Notes: generated by a model not told the origin, from the sequence alone. Positions 18,862 through 28,517 are shown, numbered from the stretch's first letter. The stretch: DNA of 32,490 nt from Gammaproteobacteria bacterium (GCA_007135625.1 SLIM01000228.1:1-32490); one strand, 5' to 3'. Made by a program: numbers and translations.

Positions 18862-21705
18862 GTGAACCCGCTCCTTTCTATCACCCGCAAAGAGTTTGCA
18901 GGGCTGTTCGCCACCCCCGTCGCCTACCTCTTCCTCGCCCTTTTTCTTGCTACCACACTTTTTCTCTTTTTCTGGGTAGAGACCTTCTTTGCCCGCAATA
19001 TCGCCGATCTACGCCCGCTCTTCGAATGGATGCCGCTGCTGCTGCTCTTTCTGAGTGCTGCCCTCACCATGCGCCTCTGGTCTGCCGAACGCCGCCAAGG
19101 CACTCTTGAACTGCTGCTCACCGCACCGCCTCCGCTCTGGCACTTCGTCCTCGGTAAATTCCTCGCCGCCCTCGCCCTGGTTGCCCTCGCCCTCCTTCTC
19201 ACCCTCCCGCTCCCGCTGCTCCTCTCCCAGCTCGCCACCCTCGACTGGGGTCCAGTCCTCGGCGGCTACTTCGCCGCCCTCTCTCTCGCCGCCGGCTACC
19301 TCGCCATCGGACTCTACATCAGCGCCCGCAGTGATAACCCCATCGTCGCACTCCTCCTCACTACCCTGATCGGTCTCCTCCTCTACCTCCTCGGCAGCAA
19401 TACCCTCACCGCACTCCTCGGCTACCAATGGGCCGAAACCCTCAAGCTCCTCAGCCCCAGCTCCCGCTTTGCAGCCATCACCCGAGGGGTCATCGACCTG
19501 CGCGATCTCTACTACTACGCCAGTCTCAGCGCCATCTTTCTCCTGCTCAATCTCTACACCCTCGAACGCCAGCGCTGGGACTGCCACCGCCCCACCCGCC
19601 AGCAGCGCCGCTGGCAGCTCACAATCGCCATGCTTGTTGCGTCCCTATTGCTTCCCAACTTCCTCCTCCACCCCTACCACCAAGCACGCCTCGACCTCAC
19701 CCAAGGGCGCATCCACTCGATCTCCGAGGCCACCCACAGCGTGCTGGAGCAACTTCAAGAGCCACTGCTCATTCGCGGCTACTTCAGCGACCAGACCCAC
19801 CCGCTCCTCGCCCCGCTCATCCCCCGCTTGCGCGACCTGCTAGAGGAGTACGCCATCGCCGGCCAAGGAGCAGTCCGTATCGAATGGATCGACCCCCTTA
19901 AACACCCCGAGCTAGAGCGTGAAGCGGGCCAACGCTACGGTATCCAGCCGGTCGCCTTTCAGACCGCCAGTCGCCACCAAGCGGCACTGGTCAACGCCTA
20001 CTTTGATATCGTCATTCAGTATGGAGAAAATTACCAGCGACTCAACTTTCGCGACCTGGTCGAGGTGAAAACCCGTAGCGAAAGCGACCTGCACGTCGAG
20101 CTGCGCAATCCTGAATATGATCTTACCCGCGCTATCCGCCGACTTCTCCAAGCCCACCGGCTAGAGGAGAATATATTTGATAACCTTCCCGATCCGATTA
20201 CCTTTCGCGGCTACATCTCCCCCGACCACCGCCTGCCCGAAGTTCTGCAACAAGTCCGGCAGTGGCTCGATGGACTCCTCGCCCAGCTCGAACTCGAAGC
20301 CGCAGGTCGGCTTCAGATCGAAATCCTCGACCCCGATGCCGGCAACGCTCAACTCGCCCAGCAGATTCGCCAACAGCACGGCTTTCGCCCGATGGCTCTA
20401 GGGCTTCAGGATCCACAGACCTTTTGGTTCTATCTGACGCTGGAGAGCAACGGACGGACTCTCCCTATCGCCCTCCCCGAAGGGATTAGCGAAGCAGCCC
20501 TGGAGCAGACCCTTCGCACCGCCCTTAAACACCTCGCGCAAGGAGTTCTTAAAAGCGTTGCGCTCCACTCCCCCGACCCCATCGCCAAGATCTCCCCCAG
20601 CGGAGAGCTAGAACTTAGCGGCAAGCGCTACACCTGGCTCGAAGAGAGCCTCGCCGCTGATCACCACCTGATTCAGGCAACCCTCCACGACCCCGCGCCC
20701 TTGGAAGAGAGCGAACTCCTGCTGCTCATCGCCCCCAGCGAACTGGCGCCACATCAACTCTTCGCCATCGACCAATTTCTTATGCGCGGCGGCAGCCTCC
20801 TCCTCGCCACCTCCCCTTTCGATATCGACAGCAGCGACCAACTTCGCGCCCAGCCCCACCGCTCCGGCCTAGAGGAGTGGCTCGCCCACCACGGCATCGA
20901 ACTGCAACCGGAACTTGTCTTCGATCCCCACAGCGCCGCCCTCCCCATCACCATTGAACGCAACCTCAACGGCCACACCGTGCGCGAAACCCGACAGATC
21001 GACTACCCCCTCTTCGTCGATATCCGCCCCCCCGGGATCAATCGCGATAGCGGACTCACCGCCAGCATTGAACAGGTCACCCTCACCTGGGCCTCTCCCA
21101 TTCAGCTCGACCCAGAGCGCAACCAACAGCGCACCGTCACCCCACTGCTCCACGCCTCCCCCGCCTCCTGGAGCAGCCCCGACCTGACCATCCAGCCCGA
21201 CTTCGTCAACCATCCGCTCGGCTTTCCGCCTCACCAGCAGCGCGCCCCCCAGCTCCTCGCCGTCGCCATCGAAGGCCGTTTCGACTCCCTGTTTCGCGAC
21301 CGCCCCCTCCCCACCCCTCCCGAGTCGCTAGTATCCGCAACCGCCCTCCCGAGCCTCATTGAACACTCTCCCGAAACCGCCCGCATCCTGCTCTTTGCCT
21401 CCAACACCTTCCTCGAAGATGCCGTTCTCGACCTCATTAGCAGCGGACTCGGCAGCCGCTACCTGCAACCCCTGCAACTGATCGCCAATAGCGTCGATTG
21501 GTCTCTGGAGGATCGCGACCTCCTCCCGATCCGAGGGCGTAGCCACTTCTCCCGCACCCTTCCCCCGCTCACTCGCGAACAACAACTCGGCTGGGAAGCC
21601 CTCAGCTACGCCCTAACCCTCTGCGGCCTGCTCCTCGTCGGTATCATACACCGGGTTTATAGGGCGAGATTACGCAAGAGTCGAAAAGCCAGATTTGCGG
21701 TTTGA
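18862..21705 (+). CDS. ABC-2 permease fused to Gldg-type auxiliary domain (GldF-GldG-like fusion)
   Basis: GTG 18862; N-terminal multi-TM region (MNPLLSITRKEFAGLFATPVAYLFLALFLATTLFLFFW), then a long extracytoplasmic region with RLDLTQGRIHSISEATHSVLEQLQEPLLIRGYFS and a C-terminal TM. Confidence 0.87.
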   Translation: MNPLLSITRKEFAGLFATPVAYLFLALFLATTLFLFFWVETFFARNIADLRPLFEWMPLLLLFLSAALTMRLWSAERRQGTLELLLTAPPPLWHFVLGKFLAALALVALALLLTLPLPLLLSQLATLDWGPVLGGYFAALSLAAGYLAIGLYISARSDNPIVALLLTTLIGLLLYLLGSNTLTALLGYQWAETLKLLSPSSRFAAITRGVIDLRDLYYYASLSAIFLLLNLYTLERQRWDCHRPTRQQRRWQLTIAMLVASLLLPNFLLHPYHQARLDLTQGRIHSISEATHSVLEQLQEPLLIRGYFSDQTHPLLAPLIPRLRDLLEEYAIAGQGAVRIEWIDPLKHPELEREAGQRYGIQPVAFQTASRHQAALVNAYFDIVIQYGENYQRLNFRDLVEVKTRSESDLHVELRNPEYDLTRAIRRLLQAHRLEENIFDNLPDPITFRGYISPDHRLPEVLQQVRQWLDGLLAQLELEAAGRLQIEILDPDAGNAQLAQQIRQQHGFRPMALGLQDPQTFWFYLTLESNGRTLPIALPEGISEAALEQTLRTALKHLAQGVLKSVALHSPDPIAKISPSGELELSGKRYTWLEESLAADHHLIQATLHDPAPLEESELLLLIAPSELAPHQLFAIDQFLMRGGSLLLATSPFDIDSSDQLRAQPHRSGLEEWLAHHGIELQPELVFDPHSAALPITIERNLNGHTVRETRQIDYPLFVDIRPPGINRDSGLTASIEQVTLTWASPIQLDPERNQQRTVTPLLHASPASWSSPDLTIQPDFVNHPLGFPPHQQRAPQLLAVAIEGRFDSLFRDRPLPTPPESLVSATALPSLIEHSPETARILLFASNTFLEDAVLDLISSGLGSRYLQPLQLIANSVDWSLEDRDLLPIRGRSHFSRTLPPLTREQQLGWEALSYALTLCGLLLVGIIHRVYRARLRKSRKARFAV

Positions 21706-21846
21706 GGTGCCTCTTTACCCCACATTCCGCACCCTCCGTGCAACACACTGATTCAAAAGATGGCTTTCCTTTTAGTATGACTATAGAAAAACATCATAAT
21801 TTATTCGGATCAGTGGGTTATAAGGGCAAGGTGCGGAAAGTCCGCT

Positions 21847-22866
21847 CTACTGCCAACCGGCACGATCCATTAACCGGACCGCATCTGCATTGTGCTTTCC
21901 AAGCAGGTGGAGCGGGAGCTGGTCTGCGGTAAACTCTCCCCAGCTCTCAAGAACCGGACTTAGCGCGATTCCCTCTTTAATTGGATACTCATGATTCGTT
22001 TCCGCATACCAGCGCTGCGACTCATCACTCACCAAAAACTCCAACAACTGCACTGCCGCATCACGGTTTCGCGCAGTGTGAACGACCCCTGCACCACTGA
22101 TATTCACATGGGTACCATTCCCCTCCTGGTCGGGCCACAAAACCTGCAACTTCTCCGCCATCTCCCGCTGATTCGCATCACTCCCCGCCAGCATCATCGC
22201 CAAATAATAGGTGTTTACCATCGCAATATCGCACTGCCCCACTGCGGTTGCGGTGATCTGATCACGATCCCCCCCCGATGGACGACGGGCAAAGTTAGCC
22301 ACCAGGCCACGCGCCCAGCTCTCCGTCACCTGCTCCCCCTGATGGGCCAGCAATGCAGCGGTAAGTGACTGATTGTAGACATTGTCCGAAGAGCGGACAC
22401 AAATTTTATTGCGCCACTTTGGATCGGCAAGATCGGCATAACTCTCCAGTCCACTCACATCCACCCGATCTGGCGCGTAGACCAAAAAGCGGGCGCGCAT
22501 CGACAATCCATACCACATCCCCTCATCATCCCGGTAGTGAGCAGGAATCACCTCATCCAGCCGCTCTGACGCAATCGTCTGCAACATCCCCGCCTCTTTT
22601 GCACGAATCAAACGCCCCGCATCGGTCGTCAGAAAGAGGTCGGCGGGGGTATTACGCCCCTCCCGAATCAACCGCTGTAACAACGCATCCGCACTCCCGG
22701 TTACCAGATTAACGCGAATACCGGTCTCCTCCGTAAAGCGATTCAAAAGCGGCTTAATCAATGCCTCAATTCGTGCCGAATAGACATTAACCTCAGAAGC
22801 CGCCTGCAACGGAGCAGAAACCGCGAACAGCAGAACCAAAAACATTGGAAAAATCGAATGCTTCAT
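21847..22866 (-). CDS. Fe(3+) ABC transporter substrate-binding protein (FbpA/FutA family)
   Basis: Likely start ATG 22866 (MKHSIFPMFLVLLFAVSAPLQAASEVNVYSARIEALIKPLLNRFTEETGIRVNLVTGSADALLQRLIREG); signal peptide. Confidence 0.9.
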   Translation of the reverse strand: MKHSIFPMFLVLLFAVSAPLQAASEVNVYSARIEALIKPLLNRFTEETGIRVNLVTGSADALLQRLIREGRNTPADLFLTTDAGRLIRAKEAGMLQTIASERLDEVIPAHYRDDEGMWYGLSMRARFLVYAPDRVDVSGLESYADLADPKWRNKICVRSSDNVYNQSLTAALLAHQGEQVTESWARGLVANFARRPSGGDRDQITATAVGQCDIAMVNTYYLAMMLAGSDANQREMAEKLQVLWPDQEGNGTHVNISGAGVVHTARNRDAAVQLLEFLVSDESQRWYAETNHEYPIKEGIALSPVLESWGEFTADQLPLHLLGKHNADAVRLMDRAGWQ

Positions 22867-23071
22867 CAAAAGTACTCTCCAGAAATGTTGATTGATAGGT
22901 ATTATCAAAACCGGTTTCAAATTTAGCACCCAAGCCGCGCCGTGTCAACAGGGTGTTTTGACGATTTTGGGGGCAGAAGAGAAAAATCGGCCTTGCTCAC
23001 CTCTCTATTCACACGAACCTGCTATACTCTGTGGAGAAACACAGCTCTTGAGAGAAAATTGGAGATCTCTG

Positions 23072-23656
23072 ATGACTAAAGCACCTAATTTTGATGATGT
23101 ATGGAAAATGTTCGAGGAAACCGACCGTCAGTCCAAGGAAAATGACCGCAAGTTCGAGGAGCTGCGTCGGGAGATGCATGCAGAGAACGAGAGAACCAGC
23201 CGCTTGGTCAGCGAGGTCTCCCGCCAGCTTGGGGCGCAGGGTAACCGCTTAGGAGAGTTTGTGCAGGAGATGGTGCGCCCGGCGGCAGTGCGGCTCTTCG
23301 TGGAGAAGGGTCTGCCCGTCCATCAAGTACTGCCCAACATGCTCGCCTATGATGACAACGGACAGTTTGTCATGGAGATCGACCTGACGGTAGTCAATGC
23401 CAAAAATATTATTGCGATTGAGTGCAAATCACACCTCTCGGTTGATGATGTGCGTGAACATCTGGAGCGACTTCCCGAATTTAAAAACTGTTTCCCACAA
23501 TACCGGGACTACACCCTCTACGGCGCAGTCGCTGGCATGGTCATTCCCACCGAAGTGGGACGCTACGCCTATAAACGCGGACTCTATGTGCTGGCGCAGT
23601 CGGGGGAGAGTATGAAAATCCTGAATAACCAGGGATTTCGTCCTAAAGAGTGGTGA
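23072..23656 (+). CDS. DUF3782-like protein, coiled coil plus PD-(D/E)XK-like fold
   Basis: ATG 23072; N-terminal coiled coil (MTKAPNFDDVWKMFEETDRQSKENDRKFEELRREM) and VMEIDLTVVNAKNIIAIECKSHLS (E-I-D ... I-E-C-K nuclease-like core). Confidence 0.75.
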   Translation: MTKAPNFDDVWKMFEETDRQSKENDRKFEELRREMHAENERTSRLVSEVSRQLGAQGNRLGEFVQEMVRPAAVRLFVEKGLPVHQVLPNMLAYDDNGQFVMEIDLTVVNAKNIIAIECKSHLSVDDVREHLERLPEFKNCFPQYRDYTLYGAVAGMVIPTEVGRYAYKRGLYVLAQSGESMKILNNQGFRPKEW

Positions 23657-23699
23657 TGGGCGAATCTTGTATCCGATATGGGTGAATCTTGTATCCGAT
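23656..23699 (+). repeat. 22 bp tandem duplication
   Basis: atgggcgaatcttgtatccgat / atgggtgaatcttgtatccgat, one mismatch. Confidence 0.85.
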
Positions 23700-23714
23700 C
23701 CAGCGATTTAATCG

Positions 23715-25388
23715 CTACCCCTCCCCCACCCGCTGCACCATCTCTTCCGCATGTTTCAAAGTTTTTTCGGTAATCTCCACGCCGCCGAGCATACGCGCGA
23801 TCTCTTCGCTGCGCTGTTCATGGGTGAGGGGGGTGATTTGGGTAAAGGTCTGGCCGTCGCGGTTCTGTTTCTGCACGCAGAGGTGGTGGTGGCCCTGGGC
23901 GGCGACTTGGGGGAGGTGGGTGACGCAGAGGACTTGGCGGTTGGCACCGAGACGACGGAGGAGCTGGCCGACGATTTCGGCGATGCCGCCGCCGATGCCG
24001 ACATCGACTTCGTCAAAAATGAGGGTGGGGGTGCCGTTGCACTGGGCGGTGGCGACTTGAATGGCGAGGCTGATGCGGGAGAGTTCGCCGCCAGAGGCAC
24101 TTTTGGCGAGGGATTGTAGCGGCTGGCCGGGGTTGGCGGCGACCAGAATCTCTATGCGGTTGATGCCGCTGGCGCTGGCGCGTTCGGGGTCGAGGGTGGT
24201 GATGGCGATCTCTAGGCGGCCATCGGGCATGCCGAGCTGCTGCATCTGGCGGGTGACTTCGCGCTCCAGGCGGCGGGCCGCTTTGCGGCGGCGCTGGTCG
24301 AGGGTGGTGGCTTGGCCGAGGTAGGCGTGGCCGAGGGTTGCGCATTCGCGCTCCAGGGCGGCGAGGTGGATGTCGGCGTGTTCGAGCTGTTCGCGCTCTT
24401 CGTGCAGCTCTTCAAGGAGTGGGGAGAGCTGTTCGGGGCGGCGGCGGTATTTGCGGGCGAGGTGGTGGATTTCGCCGAGGCGTTGGTCGAGTTGGGCGAG
24501 GCGCTGCGGGTCGCTCTCTAGGTCGCTGAGGTAGTCGCGCAGGCTGCGCCCCGCCTCTTCGAGCTGAATCGCCGCCTCTTCCAGCAGTTTGCCGGTTTCG
24601 CGCAGGTGCGGGTCGCTCTTGGCGAGGTGGGCAAGTTCGCTGGCGGCGCTGGCGGTGCTGGCGTGGAGGCTCTGGTCGCTGTTGTAGAGCTGCTCGACCA
24701 GTTGTCCGCACCCTTCGCGTAGCTGGTCGGCACTGCTTAGGCGGAGCTGTTCGCTGGCCAGCTCTTCCAGTTCGTTGGGTTGGAGGTTGAGCTGTTCCAG
24801 TTCGTCGATCTGAAAGCGTAGCAGATCGAGCCGTTCGACCCGTTCGCGGGAGGCGCGGCGCAGCGCCTCCAGGGCTTGGCGGCGCTGTTGCCAGTCGTGA
24901 AAGAGGGCGGCGACTCCGCTAACCAGTTCGCGGTGTCCGGCGTAGTCGTCGAGGAGTTGGCGCTGGTGGTCGCGGCGCAGCAGCGATTGGTGGGCGTGTT
25001 GGCCGTGGATATCGACCAACTGTTGGCCGAGGCTCTGGAGCAGGCGGGCGGGGACGGCGCTGCCGTTAATAAAGGCGCGGGAGCTGCCTTTGCGCACCAC
25101 CACCCGGCGCAGCAGGCACTCGCCGTCGCTGTCGAGCTCTTGCTGGGCCAGCCAGGTGCGTAGCGTGGGCTGCTGGCTGAGGTCAAACTCGGCGATAATC
25201 TCGGCGCGGTCGCAGCCGCTGCGTACCATTTCGGGATCGGCGCGGTCGCCGAGGACGAGTCCGAGGGCATCTATCAGAATCGATTTGCCGGCCCCGGTTT
25301 CGCCGCTCAGGACGCTCATGCCTGCGCCTAGCTCTAGCTCCAGGTTGCTGACGATGATTAGGTTGCGGATGTGGATGCGGGTTAACAT
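23715..25388 (-). CDS. recN: DNA repair protein RecN
   Basis: 557 aa; MLTRIHIRNLIIVSNLELELGAGMSVLSGETGAGKSILIDALGLVLGDRAD; ASGGELSRISLAIQV, TLIFDEVDVGIGG. Confidence 0.97.
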   Translation of the reverse strand: MLTRIHIRNLIIVSNLELELGAGMSVLSGETGAGKSILIDALGLVLGDRADPEMVRSGCDRAEIIAEFDLSQQPTLRTWLAQQELDSDGECLLRRVVVRKGSSRAFINGSAVPARLLQSLGQQLVDIHGQHAHQSLLRRDHQRQLLDDYAGHRELVSGVAALFHDWQQRRQALEALRRASRERVERLDLLRFQIDELEQLNLQPNELEELASEQLRLSSADQLREGCGQLVEQLYNSDQSLHASTASAASELAHLAKSDPHLRETGKLLEEAAIQLEEAGRSLRDYLSDLESDPQRLAQLDQRLGEIHHLARKYRRRPEQLSPLLEELHEEREQLEHADIHLAALERECATLGHAYLGQATTLDQRRRKAARRLEREVTRQMQQLGMPDGRLEIAITTLDPERASASGINRIEILVAANPGQPLQSLAKSASGGELSRISLAIQVATAQCNGTPTLIFDEVDVGIGGGIAEIVGQLLRRLGANRQVLCVTHLPQVAAQGHHHLCVQKQNRDGQTFTQITPLTHEQRSEEIARMLGGVEITEKTLKHAEEMVQRVGEG

Positions 25389-26326
25389 GGGGTGGATCGT
25401 CCGGGGTGGCGTGGCTCTTCGCTCCAGCCCAGTTTGGCACGCAGGATGTAGAAGTAGTCGTGGCCTTGGGGGTGGATGAGGCGGATCGATTTGGGGTATT
25501 TGGTGATCTGTACCACACCGTCGGCTGCGAGTGGGAGGATGCTTTGGCCGTCGCAGGTGACCCGTACCTCGTCGCGGCGGGTGGTGCCGCAGACCCGAAT
25601 CTCGATGTGGCTGTCGCCGCTGAGGATGATCGGGCGGTTGCTCAGGGTGTGGGGGCAGATCGGGACTAACAGGGTGGCGTTCAGTTCGGGGTGGACTAGC
25701 GGGCCGCCGCTGGAGAGGGCGTAGGCGGTGGAGCCGGTGGGGGTGGAGATGATCAGTCCGTCGGAGCGCTGGCGGTTGACCAGGCGGCCATCGACGCGGG
25801 TTTCGAACTCAATGAGGCGGGCGATGTTCCATTTGTGGATAACCACATCATTGAGCGCGGTGCGCCGCTCGCTGCCGACTTGGCAGTTGAGCAGGAAGCG
25901 CCGCTCCTTTTCGTAGGCCCCCTCCAGGATCGGGCCGAGGGTGGCGGCGATGTCGTGTTGCGGGAGGTCGGCGAGGAAGCCGAGGCGGCCAAGGTTGACT
26001 CCGAGCAGGGCGATGTCGTGGTCGGCGAGCTGGGCGGCGGCGCTTAAGAGGGTGCCGTCGCCGCCGACGACGATGGCGAGGTCGCAGCGCTCTGCCAGCT
26101 CCTCCAGGGGAAGGGCGGTCTCCTCCAGGCCACGGAGGTGCTGGGCGCTCTGCTGCTCTAGCCAGACCTTGCGCCCGCGTGCCTGCAGAAAAGCGTAGAT
26201 CCGCCCCAAGGGTTCGCCGAGGGTGGGGGCGTTGGGGCGACCAATCAGGCCGATGGTGTGAAAAGGTTTTGCTCTCTCCACTTTGTTCACTCCGTTCACT
26301 CCGTTCACGCTGTCCACTTGCTTCAC
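25382..26326 (-). CDS. nadK: NAD kinase
   Basis: GTG start 26326; LAIVVGGDGTLLSAAAQL, GRLGFLADL, SDGLIISTPTGSTAYALSSGGPLVHP. Confidence 0.95.
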   Translation of the reverse strand: MKQVDSVNGVNGVNKVERAKPFHTIGLIGRPNAPTLGEPLGRIYAFLQARGRKVWLEQQSAQHLRGLEETALPLEELAERCDLAIVVGGDGTLLSAAAQLADHDIALLGVNLGRLGFLADLPQHDIAATLGPILEGAYEKERRFLLNCQVGSERRTALNDVVIHKWNIARLIEFETRVDGRLVNRQRSDGLIISTPTGSTAYALSSGGPLVHPELNATLLVPICPHTLSNRPIILSGDSHIEIRVCGTTRRDEVRVTCDGQSILPLAADGVVQITKYPKSIRLIHPQGHDYFYILRAKLGWSEEPRHPGRSTPC

Positions 26327-27114
26327 GTCAGCCGGTCAAGCCGCAGCCGCTGGCGCTCATCAAAGAGACGCTGTGAGGCGAGCCAGACCGCAGCGACCGC
26401 GCCAAACCCGGTGCCTGCGGCGATGAGCAGCATTATCAGGATTTGGTATTTGGCCGCTTCCAGCGGCGGGCTACCGGCGAGAATCTGGCCGGTCATCATA
26501 CCCGGGAGGCTGATAATACCGGCAGCGGCCATGGCGTTAATGATCGGAATGACCCCGGAGCGCAGTGCCTGGCGGCGGAGTTCGCTAATCGCCTCGTTCC
26601 AGTCGCGCCCGAGCAGGAGTTGCGCTTCAATCACCCCGCGCTGGCTGATTACGCTTTGGGTCAGTTGGTTGAGGGCGATGGCGATTCCCGACATGGTGTT
26701 GCCGAGGAGCATTCCAAGGAGAGTAATCGAGTATTGCGGGGCGTACCACGGCTGCGGGCCGACCAAAATTAGCAAAGCGAAGAGGGTAATGGTGAAGGAG
26801 GAGAGGAGCATTGAGAGGGTGCCGATGCCGTAGCCCCAGCCGCCGCGATAGCGGTGCTGTTGGCGGGCCTGGACTTCATAGCCGGCCATCCCCAGCATGA
26901 AGAGGCAGAGGAGTATGACCCAGAGCAGGTTGGCGTTGTCAAACAGGAATTTGAGTACTAGCCCGACGAGCGTGAGCTGGACGATGGTGCGGCTGCTGTT
27001 AATGAGGAGTTGGCTCTCGATTCCCAGGCGCAGCCGCCAGGAGAGGAGGGCTAACCCGAGGATCAGACAACTGGCGAGGGCGAGGTCGCCGATGCCGAGG
27101 CGGATTAGCTCCAT
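26323..27114 (-). CDS. fetB: FetB-type (YbbM) ABC transporter permease
   Basis: Likely start 27114 (MELIRLGIGDLALASCLIL); GLVLKFLFDN, LGMLLGNTMSGIAIALN, PLEAAKYQILIMLLIAAGTGFGA. Confidence 0.88.
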   Translation of the reverse strand: MELIRLGIGDLALASCLILGLALLSWRLRLGIESQLLINSSRTIVQLTLVGLVLKFLFDNANLLWVILLCLFMLGMAGYEVQARQQHRYRGGWGYGIGTLSMLLSSFTITLFALLILVGPQPWYAPQYSITLLGMLLGNTMSGIAIALNQLTQSVISQRGVIEAQLLLGRDWNEAISELRRQALRSGVIPIINAMAAAGIISLPGMMTGQILAGSPPLEAAKYQILIMLLIAAGTGFGAVAAVWLASQRLFDERQRLRLDRLT

Positions 27115-27707
27115 GTGACCTCTTGCAGACCGTTGGCGACGATCTCCAGACCGCGTTGGGCGATGCGTCGGCGCTGTTGCGGGTCGTGGCTGACCCAAAG
27201 TACCGCCGCCTGCTGTTGGCTGCGGTAGTCGGCGATTAGCGCTTCGACGCGGGCGCTGTTCTCCTGGTCGAGGTTGGCGGTCGCTTCGTCGAGCAGCAGC
27301 ACTTCGGGGCGCTGGGCGAGCATCCGCAGCAGCGCCAGCCGTTGCCGTTCGCCGCTGGAGATGCGTGCGATCTCCCAGTCGAGGGCGGCCTGTTCCAAGC
27401 CGAGGCGGGTGAGGTCGAGGTCGCAGGTGGCGGGGAAGTGGTCACCGACTCGTGGACTCCACCAGTGGCTCTCGGCGGGGAGGTAGCCGACCCGCTGCCG
27501 CCATGCCGGGGCGGGGAGTTGGGAGCGCTGCAGCTCGCCACACCAGGCTTCGCCGTGGTGGGGGTCGAGGTCGGCGATGGCGCGTAGCAGGCGGCTCTTG
27601 CCGCTGCCCGATGCTCCCCACAGGGCGACGCACTCGCCGCTGGCAACCTGTAGCGCGATGGTGTGCAGGTTGACGGTGGTGAAGTGATGTAGGGTGAGGC
27701 TGCTCAT
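27105..27707 (-). CDS. fetA: FetA-type ABC transporter ATP-binding protein
   Basis: Walker A GASGSGKSRLL, signature ISSGERQRLALLRML, Walker B VLLLDEATANLD; overlaps fetB. Confidence 0.87.
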   Translation of the reverse strand: MSSLTLHHFTTVNLHTIALQVASGECVALWGASGSGKSRLLRAIADLDPHHGEAWCGELQRSQLPAPAWRQRVGYLPAESHWWSPRVGDHFPATCDLDLTRLGLEQAALDWEIARISSGERQRLALLRMLAQRPEVLLLDEATANLDQENSARVEALIADYRSQQQAAVLWVSHDPQQRRRIAQRGLEIVANGLQEVTWS

Positions 27708-28396
27708 CGCCGCTGAAAACGCAGATCCCAGACGGCGTGGCCGAGGCGGGTGCCGCGCTGCTCAAATTTGGTGAGCGGGCGGTAGTCGGGGCGCGGGCTG
27801 AAGGCTCCGGGTGCGACCAGGTTGTCGAAGCTGTCGCGGTACTGTTCCATCAGGGCCAGCATGGCGTGGGCGTACTCCTCCCAGTCGGTGGCGGCGTGCA
27901 GGAGTGCGCCCGGTTTGAGGGTGCGGGTGAGCGGGTCGAGCAGTGCCGGGCGAAAGATGCGCCGTTTGTGGTGGCGCTGCTTGGGCCAGGGGTCGGGGAA
28001 GAAGAGGAGGAGTCCATCCAGGCTCTTCTCGGGGATGCCGTGGGTGAGAACCTCTAGGGCATCGTGGCGGATGATTCGCAGGTTGGGTAGCTCCAGCTCG
28101 GCGGCTCGCAGTAGCAGGTGGCCGACACCGGGGCGGTGGACTTCGATGCCGAGGAAGTTCTGTTCGGGGGCGGCGGCGGCCATGCGGGCGAGGGATTCGC
28201 CGTTGCCGAAGCCGATCTCTAGGTAGAGTGGTTGCGGTTTGGTGAAGAGCTGCTCTAGCGCGAGTGGTTGGCCGACGAAGTCGATGCCGTAGCGCGGCCA
28301 GTGGTCGTGAAAGGCGCGTTGCTGACCGGCGGTGAGGCGGCCTTCGCGCAGTACGAAGCTGCGAATCGGGCGGCGCTGGGGTGGGGGATGGGGCAT
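27704..28396 (-). CDS. trmB: tRNA (guanine-N7-)-methyltransferase
   Basis: 230 aa; PLYLEIGFGNGESLARMA, NFLGIEVHRPGVGHLL, LLLFFPDPWPKQRHHKRRIF. Confidence 0.96.
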   Translation of the reverse strand: MPHPPPQRRPIRSFVLREGRLTAGQQRAFHDHWPRYGIDFVGQPLALEQLFTKPQPLYLEIGFGNGESLARMAAAAPEQNFLGIEVHRPGVGHLLLRAAELELPNLRIIRHDALEVLTHGIPEKSLDGLLLFFPDPWPKQRHHKRRIFRPALLDPLTRTLKPGALLHAATDWEEYAHAMLALMEQYRDSFDNLVAPGAFSPRPDYRPLTKFEQRGTRLGHAVWDLRFQRR

Positions 28397-28410
28397 TGGG
28401 TTGGGTTCTG

Positions 28411-28459
28411 GGGTTAAGGGTTAAGGGTTAAGGGTTAAGGGTTAAGGGTTAAGGGCTAA
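28411..28459 (+). repeat. Heptamer tandem repeat (GGGTTAA)n
   Basis: Six exact GGGTTAA units plus one GGGCTAA. Confidence 0.97.
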
Positions 28460-28517
28460 GGGTTTGTTTTGGGGTGTCTATGGCTTCGTGGGTTAATGGT
28501 ACCATGGTCTGGGAAAG

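Noticed and set aside
21833-21845. GCGGA-AAG-TCCGC motif, briefly considered as an RNase P RNA-like ggaaagtcc signature
   Set aside because: No further RNase P RNA conserved elements nearby; only a short hairpin beside the iron-binding protein stop codon.
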